Assembly: GCA_016219595.1 (NCBI GenBank)
Contig: JACRLY010000073.1
Span: forward strand, 1-36,041
Length of the DNA stretch: 36,041 nt
Reading direction: 5' to 3'
DNA from: Ignavibacteriota bacterium
Lineage (GTDB): Bacteria; Bacteroidota; Ignavibacteria; Kapaibacteriales; UBA2268
Shown: positions 31,712-36,041 of the stretch, in pieces
How the letters are laid out: the number at the start of each line of letters is the position of its first letter
How positions within the stretch are numbered: position 1 is the first letter of the stretch
Program-made: the position numbers and the translations under genes
The notes under the pieces: model-generated
Seen by the model: only the letters and a program-made list of their open reading frames with translations
Told to the model about the DNA's origin: nothing
Databases searched by the model: none

Positions 31712-31809
31712 TAATAATGATTAATATAATAAAATTTGATAACCGGATTTTAAAAAAAATGTTTAATTTCGATTTGTTAATTCTTGCAACAATTAATTTG
31801 AGTTTGATT

Positions 31810-32457
31810 ATGAAAATAATATCGCGAATATTTATTTTATTCATTGCATCTATAAGTTTGTTTGCTTTGAATTTACCTCAGGACACAGTTACCAAGGACG
31901 AGGATAAGGTATACAATTCGTTTGACACAGCTCTTATGAATCCCTTAAAAGTATATAAATTGGATTTGAATAACAGTGAATTGAATTCACTTCCTGAATC
32001 TGTCGGTACTTTTACAAACCTGAAAGAACTTGTGTTAATGATTAACAATCTCAGCAAACTTCCTGAATCAGTAGGCAAACTAACAAACCTTCAAAAGCTT
32101 GATGTTTTCCAGAATAAAATCAAATCGCTACCAAAAAGTATTACAAATCTGCAAAACCTGGAAGTGCTTGATTATTCAGACAACGGGATTAACAAAATTC
32201 CCGAAAGCATTTTTTCATTAAAAAAGCTGAAAAGACTGATTCTCAGTTCAAACGAAATTAGTTCTGTCCCTGCAAATATTGAAAATCTAATTAATCTCGA
32301 ATATCTCGATTTGATGGGTAATAATATAACTAAATTACCGTATAACATGAGTAAATTAGTTAACCTGAAACATTTAAACCTGAGACAAAATAAATTTTCT
32401 GACCAGGAAAAAGAAAAAATAAATATAATGCTTCCCAATACTAAAATCAAATGGTGA
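31810..32457 (+). CDS. Exported leucine-rich-repeat protein
   Basis: The protein is 215 residues from the ATG at 31810, which opens a signal peptide (MKIISRIFILFIASISLFA). The longer open frame from 31708 adds a poor, AT-rich leader. Residues about 45-190 hold six to seven leucine-rich repeats of 23 residues with the pattern LPxSxxxLxNLxxLxLxxNxI (FTNLKELVLMINNLSKLPES, LINLEYLDLMGNNITKLP). They end with NKFSDQEKEKINIMLPNTKI, the cap seen in many Bacteroidota LRR proteins. LRRs make protein-binding surfaces, and this one would act outside the inner membrane. No T9SS CTD is present, so it is either periplasmic or exported otherwise. It sits between two secreted glycoside hydrolases. Confidence 0.87.
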   Translation: MKIISRIFILFIASISLFALNLPQDTVTKDEDKVYNSFDTALMNPLKVYKLDLNNSELNSLPESVGTFTNLKELVLMINNLSKLPESVGKLTNLQKLDVFQNKIKSLPKSITNLQNLEVLDYSDNGINKIPESIFSLKKLKRLILSSNEISSVPANIENLINLEYLDLMGNNITKLPYNMSKLVNLKHLNLRQNKFSDQEKEKINIMLPNTKIKW

Positions 32458-32542
32458 AATAACATCATAATTGTTTAGGGAAATAATTGTAATATCTTCA
32501 CTAAAAAAGTTGGATGCTTTATCTATTTTATAACCAAAATAA

Positions 32543-32550
32543 TACTTTTG
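32543..32550 (+). promoter_or_regulatory. Candidate -7 element (TACTTTTG) for the second GH5 gene
   Basis: An exact TAnnTTTG match lies 80 bases before the ATG at 32631. No TTG is at the usual distance upstream, so support is weak. The inverted repeat at 32577-32606 would fall in the leader. Confidence 0.3.
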
Positions 32551-32576
32551 CCGGTAATATTTAATTAAGTAAATTA

Positions 32577-32606
32577 GATGAAACTAAAATATAATTTAGT
32601 TTTATC
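32577..32606. promoter_or_regulatory. 12-bp inverted repeat ahead of the second GH5 gene
   Basis: GATGAAACTAAA (32577-32588) and TTTAGTTTTATC (32595-32606) pair over 12 positions with one G-U, spaced by 6 bases. It ends 24 bases before the ATG. It may be an operator, an mRNA leader hairpin or a weak terminator of the LRR transcript. Confidence 0.55.
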
Positions 32607-32630
32607 AAATTATTTTTAAATGGGGTATAA

Positions 32631-33965
32631 ATGATAAAGAATTTTTATTTTACTGCAATAATATTTTATATTGTTATCAGCACTATTACTGCATTAGCAC
32701 AGCCTACACATACTACTTTATATATAAGCGGCAGGTATCTTTACACACCATGTACCGAAATCGTTGTTTTGAGAGGTGTAAATAAAATGGTAGTATGGAC
32801 AAATGACTTGAACCTTAGAAAAGCTGCTTATGCTGAAATCAGGAAGACCGGTGCTAATTGTGTCCGCATAGTATGGCTGGCAAATCCCGGACAGAATGAA
32901 GTTGACGCAGGTCCCGATGGATTAGACCGCACAATACAGGATTGCATTGATAATAAATTGATTCCTATGGTCGAACTTCATGATGCCACAGGTTATTGGC
33001 CCGGATTACAACAGTGCGTCGATTACTGGATTTCACCATCGGTTTTAAATGCTGTGAAAAAGCATGAGAAATATCTCTTGCTGAATATAGCGAATGAATG
33101 TGGCGATGACCAGGTAAGCGATGAAATGTTCAAAGCCGGTTATGAGAATGCAGTTAATCAAATACGTACAGCAGGTATAAAATGCCCGCTCGTTATTGAT
33201 GCAAGCGATTGGGGAAAGAATCTCGGTCAATTGAGAAATACCGGGCAATACTTATTAGATGCAGACCCGGAACATAATCTTTTATTCTCAGTGCACATGT
33301 ACTGGGCTATAAGCGATGGTGCTAATGAAGCATACATAACAAATGAAATATTACAAACTGTAAATTTATATATACCTGTAATGGTCGGAGAATTTTCCTA
33401 TAAATTCAATAGGGAAAAGGAATGTAATTATGAATGTGATTATAATACAATCATCAAGGTTTGCCAGGAAAATAAAATCGGCTGGCTGGCTTGGGAGTGG
33501 GGTCCAGGAAATGAGTATGCAGATCCTACCTGCGATATTATGAATATGACAACTGACAGTTATTTCAATACATTGAAAGACACATGGGCGAAGGTTGTTA
33601 CCAAGTCAAGCCCATACAGTATTCAAAACACTTCGTCAACATCGAAGTATATTTTGAACGGCGGCAAGTGCGAAACAAGTGCTGTCGATGATAATGAAAA
33701 CAATTACTTCCGGTTAAGTGTAAGTCCTAATCCATTTTCAGAGCAGACAAAAATAACAGTGAATCTACCCGAATCAGATTATTTAGAAATCAGGATTTAT
33801 AATAATCTAGGACAATTAGTTTATGCCTCAGGTGAAGTTTATTATGAAAGTGGTACACATGATATTAAAATTGATTTAGGACAGTCAACCGGGCAGGGTG
33901 TTTATTATTGCATTTATACAGATAGCAACAGAACTGAAATTGCAATGCTCAATTTAGTGAATTAA
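32631..33965 (+). CDS. Secreted GH5-type glycoside hydrolase (mannanase-like) with T9SS sorting domain
   Basis: The 444-residue protein has a signal peptide (about 1-22, ending ITALA). The catalytic domain is at about 30-325: VVLRGVNKMVVW, TGANCVRIVWLA, PMVELHDATGY, then the acid/base E156 in LNIANECGD, HMYW at about 223 and the nucleophile E254 in VMVGEFSYKF, with a closing WLAWEWGPG. This is a textbook clan GH-A, GH5 order, closest in feel to bacterial endo-beta-mannanases. Residues about 365-444 are a T9SS sorting domain (LSVSPNPFSEQTKITV, IYNNLGQLVYASG, GQGVYYCIYT). It differs from the other GH5 gene, so the two probably act on different linkages. There is an inverted repeat just upstream. 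Confidence 0.9.
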   Translation: MIKNFYFTAIIFYIVISTITALAQPTHTTLYISGRYLYTPCTEIVVLRGVNKMVVWTNDLNLRKAAYAEIRKTGANCVRIVWLANPGQNEVDAGPDGLDRTIQDCIDNKLIPMVELHDATGYWPGLQQCVDYWISPSVLNAVKKHEKYLLLNIANECGDDQVSDEMFKAGYENAVNQIRTAGIKCPLVIDASDWGKNLGQLRNTGQYLLDADPEHNLLFSVHMYWAISDGANEAYITNEILQTVNLYIPVMVGEFSYKFNREKECNYECDYNTIIKVCQENKIGWLAWEWGPGNEYADPTCDIMNMTTDSYFNTLKDTWAKVVTKSSPYSIQNTSSTSKYILNGGKCETSAVDDNENNYFRLSVSPNPFSEQTKITVNLPESDYLEIRIYNNLGQLVYASGEVYYESGTHDIKIDLGQSTGQGVYYCIYTDSNRTEIAMLNLVN

Positions 33966-34004
33966 TTTAATGTCGTGTATTAGAGAAGTATAAAAGTCAG
34001 AAAC

Positions 34005-34481
34005 ATGATGTTGGAACCCGTAAAAGATACAATGTCAAATCAACTATATCCGAAGTTTAACTTATATAGCAGGATTGTTCGTGCAAAACTTTTCATTGAC
34101 AATAACTATTCAGAGGATATTGATATAGACAACATTTCAGATGAGGCATACTTTTCAAAATTTCATTTCATAAGAGAATTCAAAAAAATTTATGGTAAAA
34201 CTCCTCATCAATATTTGAAAGCAGTCAGAATTGAAAAATCAATTCAACTTTTACGTGCAGAAATCCCGGTCTCGGAAGTATGCTATTCAGTAGGTTTTGA
34301 AAGCCTGAGTTCATTCAGCGGATTATTCAAACGAATTGCAGGCATGACTCCTTCTGCCTATCTTAAGCAACAACAGCAAATCAAAGCTCAAGTTAATAAT
34401 TATCCTCTTAAATATATTCCCGGTTGTTTTGCCAAAAAAAACGGCTGGACAAAAAATAGCAATTTTGAAGAAATGAATTAA
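34005..34481 (+). CDS. AraC-type regulator (DNA-binding domain only)
   Basis: The protein has 158 residues. Two helix-turn-helix motifs form one AraC/XylS domain at about 25-125: first IDNISDEAYFSKFHFIREFK, second VSEVCYSVGFESLSSFSGLF, followed by TPSAYLKQQQ. There is no N-terminal effector domain, so ligand sensing must be elsewhere. A VOC-fold protein is encoded 52 bases downstream on the same strand. The pairing of a short AraC regulator with a VOC/glyoxalase-like protein is common in Bacteroidota. The C-terminal tail (FAKKNGWTKNSNFEEMN) is typical of these short members. ATG 34005 and ATG 34008 are both possible starts. Confidence 0.9.
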   Translation: MMLEPVKDTMSNQLYPKFNLYSRIVRAKLFIDNNYSEDIDIDNISDEAYFSKFHFIREFKKIYGKTPHQYLKAVRIEKSIQLLRAEIPVSEVCYSVGFESLSSFSGLFKRIAGMTPSAYLKQQQQIKAQVNNYPLKYIPGCFAKKNGWTKNSNFEEMN

Positions 34482-34533
34482 TAAATCATCACTGATATTT
34501 GTATTAATATTAACAAAGAAAGAGTAAAAAGAA

Positions 34534-34947
34534 ATGATTACAAAAATGAATCATGTATGTGTATATGTGCTGAACCAGGAAAGTGCTTATGAGTTTTATG
34601 TGAACAAACTTGGATTTAAAGTTCACACTGATGTTCCGATGGGTGAAGGTATGCGTTGGTTAACAGTAACAGCGCCGGAACAACCGGGTTTAGAAATTAC
34701 ATTAATGCCAATTAGGGACGGAATGATGTTCACAAAAGAGACAGCCGAACAAATGCGTAATCTCGTAAAAAGCGGGACATTCGGTTTTGGAGTTTTTGAG
34801 TGTGATGACATCTATGCAACCTACGAAGAACTAAAAAATAATGGAGTTGAATTCACAAAAGCTCCGAAGCAGGAATTTTATGGAATCGAAGCATTATTTA
34901 AAGATGATTCGGGAAACTGGTTTTCACTTGGTCAAAAAAATAAATAA
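34534..34947 (+). CDS. VOC superfamily (glyoxalase/bleomycin-resistance-like) protein
   Basis: The 137-residue protein is built of two beta-alpha-beta-beta-beta halves: MNHVCVYVLNQESAYEFYVN with LGFKVHTDVPM, then FGFGVFECDDIYATYEELKN with GIEALFKDDSGNWFSLGQ. VOC proteins bind a metal (His, Glu) and catalyse varied reactions, or sequester drugs. Candidate metal ligands are H4, E56 (LEITL) and the acidic residues in the second half. The substrate is not evident. It probably forms an operon with the AraC-type gene ahead of it. Confidence 0.9.
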   Translation: MITKMNHVCVYVLNQESAYEFYVNKLGFKVHTDVPMGEGMRWLTVTAPEQPGLEITLMPIRDGMMFTKETAEQMRNLVKSGTFGFGVFECDDIYATYEELKNNGVEFTKAPKQEFYGIEALFKDDSGNWFSLGQKNK

Positions 34948-34956
34948 GTTTTTAAT

Positions 34957-35670
34957 TTAAAAAAGAAAAGCAAGCTTTAATACTTCAGCCCAGTGTATGA
35001 ATGCTCGGAAGCCGAGAATTGTGCCGAAACCAATAAGAGTAAAACCTGCAAACTGGTGAATTCGAGCCATGAATTGAGGTGACATTTTTTCACGGTAATG
35101 CAAAAGAATTCTCAGAACGATGTATAGCCAGAGAAAATTTCCCAATCCGAATCCTACTGAGAATAACACATTGTTCAATGCAGTATTATCAATAATACCA
35201 AAACTGTGAACATTCATAGTAACATAAGCCATCGATGGCAAGAAAGTTGGATTGGCTATATTTGTTATTGCAACAGCAAATCCCAAAAGGAAAGGTCCTT
35301 TGTGAGCAAGATTATCGAGGAATTTGTTTTTTGGCTTGATAAAATCATTATCTCCATTGATAAGCTCTTCTTTAATCCTAAATTGGAAAAGCCCGATTAA
35401 TATAACAGAAGCTATAACAACAATCTGGAAAATCAGTAGTATCAGAGGAAAGCCATTAAGAAAGTTTGTTATAAGGGACACGAGAGCAGATGCGGCAAAC
35501 ATTGAAATCAGGCAGAAGAACACATCCATCAATCCCGTTCCCAATGAAGCAGATACAGCATGCTTCATGCCTTTATTCAATCCAAGCTTTATGGCAGTAA
35601 CCGCTACCGGACCCGGCGGTATGCCCATTATAATTCCAATTATCATTCCGGCTAAAACTGATACGAGCAT
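34957..35670 (-). CDS. LysE-family amino-acid exporter
   Basis: This 237-residue inner-membrane protein has about six hydrophobic segments. The N-terminal motif IIMGIPPGPVAVTAIKLGLN matches the LysE/RhtB family signature, followed by GMKHAVSASLGTGLMDVFFC. The second half has FLLGFAVAITNIANPTFLPS, in the position of the conserved NP in helix 4. Such proteins export amino acids or related compounds. The start at 35670 has a TATCTTTG -7 element about 43 bases upstream on its strand, overlapping a palindrome (35728-35747). The gene is divergent from the cobB/cbiA-like gene and convergent with the VOC gene, with only 9 bases between the stops. Confidence 0.85.
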   Translation of the reverse strand: MLVSVLAGMIIGIIMGIPPGPVAVTAIKLGLNKGMKHAVSASLGTGLMDVFFCLISMFAASALVSLITNFLNGFPLILLIFQIVVIASVILIGLFQFRIKEELINGDNDFIKPKNKFLDNLAHKGPFLLGFAVAITNIANPTFLPSMAYVTMNVHSFGIIDNTALNNVLFSVGFGLGNFLWLYIVLRILLHYREKMSPQFMARIHQFAGFTLIGFGTILGFRAFIHWAEVLKLAFLF

Positions 35671-35712
35671 AATTTAACTTTCTCATTCCCCTAAATTCAA
35701 CATCAAGGAAAA

Positions 35713-35747
35713 CAAAGATAATAAAAAGTGTGTAATTTTTTACACAC
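35713..35747. promoter_or_regulatory. Operator-like palindrome over the lysE-type promoter
   Basis: GTGTGTAA (35728-35735) and TTACACAC (35740-35747) are perfect 8-bp arms with a TTTT spacer. The minus-strand -7 element TATCTTTG is at 35720-35713, so a repressor bound at the palindrome would cover the promoter. The regulator is unknown. Confidence 0.55.
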
Positions 35748-35786
35748 AATAATAAATTTTTTTTCATTATATATTAACTTACTTTT

Positions 35787-35794
35787 TATATTTG
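35787..35794 (+). promoter_or_regulatory. Candidate -7 element for the CobB/CbiA gene
   Basis: TATATTTG is an exact TAnnTTTG match, 34 bases before the ATG at 35829. The -33 element is not clear. Confidence 0.45.
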
Positions 35795-35828
35795 TCATTA
35801 ATTATAATATCTTAATTCAAATTATTTT

Positions 35829-36041
35829 ATGCTTCATAAAATACCAGGAATATTAATTGCAGGCACCGGCGGTGATTCGGGCAAGACATTTGTAAGTTGT
35901 GGAATCATATCAGTATTAAAAAGTAGAGGGATTAACCTATGCGTTTTTAAAAAAGGTCTGGATTATATTGACCCCGCATGGCTAAAACTTGCTTCCGGAA
36001 ATAATGTCAGAAACCTGGATACATACCTGATGGGAGAAGAA
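35829..36041 (+). CDS. Cobyrinic/hydrogenobyrinic acid a,c-diamide synthase (CobB/CbiA), 5' end only
   Basis: The first 71 codons are present and the gene runs off the window. The start MLHKIPGILIAGTGGDSGKT contains the P-loop GTGGDSGKT for ATP. It continues to LKSRGINLCVFKKGLDYIDP and AWLKLASGNNVRNLDTYLMG, all conserved in CobB/CbiA (the family has KKGPDYID; here KKGLDYID). The enzyme amidates the a and c side chains of the corrin ring using glutamine and ATP, an early cobalamin step. No cobalamin riboswitch was seen in the 158 bases upstream. Whether a cob gene cluster follows lies outside this window. Confidence 0.88.
   Translation, partial: MLHKIPGILIAGTGGDSGKTFVSCGIISVLKSRGINLCVFKKGLDYIDPAWLKLASGNNVRNLDTYLMGEE

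Noticed and set aside
35671-35828. Cobalamin riboswitch ahead of the CobB/CbiA gene
   Set aside because: The gap is only 158 bases, AT-rich, and shows no B12-box-like sequence.
1-36041. tRNA, rRNA, transposase or phage genes
   Set aside because: No tRNA-like cloverleaf, rRNA segment, transposase motif or phage structural gene was recognised by eye in any gap or frame.

Overview
The window is AT-rich bacterial DNA. Ten genes and one broken fragment end in type IX secretion system (T9SS) C-terminal sorting domains (PNPA/PNPF start, FDxxGN or YDxxG middle, G(I/M)YFxxI end). Promoter-like sites follow the Bacteroidota pattern TAnnTTTG. Choice-of-anchor, DUF1573, DUF4835 and PKD proteins are also present. 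This points to the Bacteroidota/Ignavibacteriota/Kapabacteria group. The exact phylum is inference, because there is no rRNA or other phylogenetic marker here.

Layout. Positions 1-7430 are accessory DNA: a secreted WD40-like T9SS cargo protein, a complete RHH/PIN toxin-antitoxin pair, a small membrane protein with an XRE regulator, two hypothetical secreted proteins, an antitoxin whose PIN toxin is cut to 37 codons, a PorE-like OmpA protein and an out-of-frame hicB-hicA deletion scar. Positions 7430-16277 hold four large T9SS cargo genes in one direction. Two are 13-unit Asp-box propellers, one is a choice-of-anchor protein and one has an IgGFc-binding-like N-terminus; three of the four CTDs are close relatives. 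Hairpin-bearing repeats lie in the intergenic gaps between them. Next come a putative abortive-infection protein (putAbiC type) and, divergently, the RNA ligase RtcB.

Positions 19033-21778 look like one operon: an ECF sigma factor, a single-pass membrane protein in the anti-sigma position that ends in a T9SS sorting domain, and a DUF1573 protein. This is the most interesting locus. It could couple transcription to the state of the T9SS, although that is inference from architecture. Upstream, behind a strong terminator, are a large secreted metalloprotease with three PKD domains, a DUF4835 (PorD-type) protein and another T9SS cargo protein.

The right end (28111-36041) carries an LhgO-type FAD oxidoreductase, an orphan T9SS CTD fragment, a stand-alone response regulator, two secreted GH5-type glycoside hydrolases with a small protein and a leucine-rich-repeat protein between them, an AraC/VOC pair, a LysE-type transporter and the start of a CobB/CbiA gene that runs off the window. 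Overall the region encodes exported proteins (adhesin-like propellers, a protease, polysaccharide hydrolases), two proteins resembling T9SS accessory components and one candidate T9SS-linked regulator, in a background of decayed toxin-antitoxin modules. No rRNA, tRNA, CRISPR array or transposase was seen.
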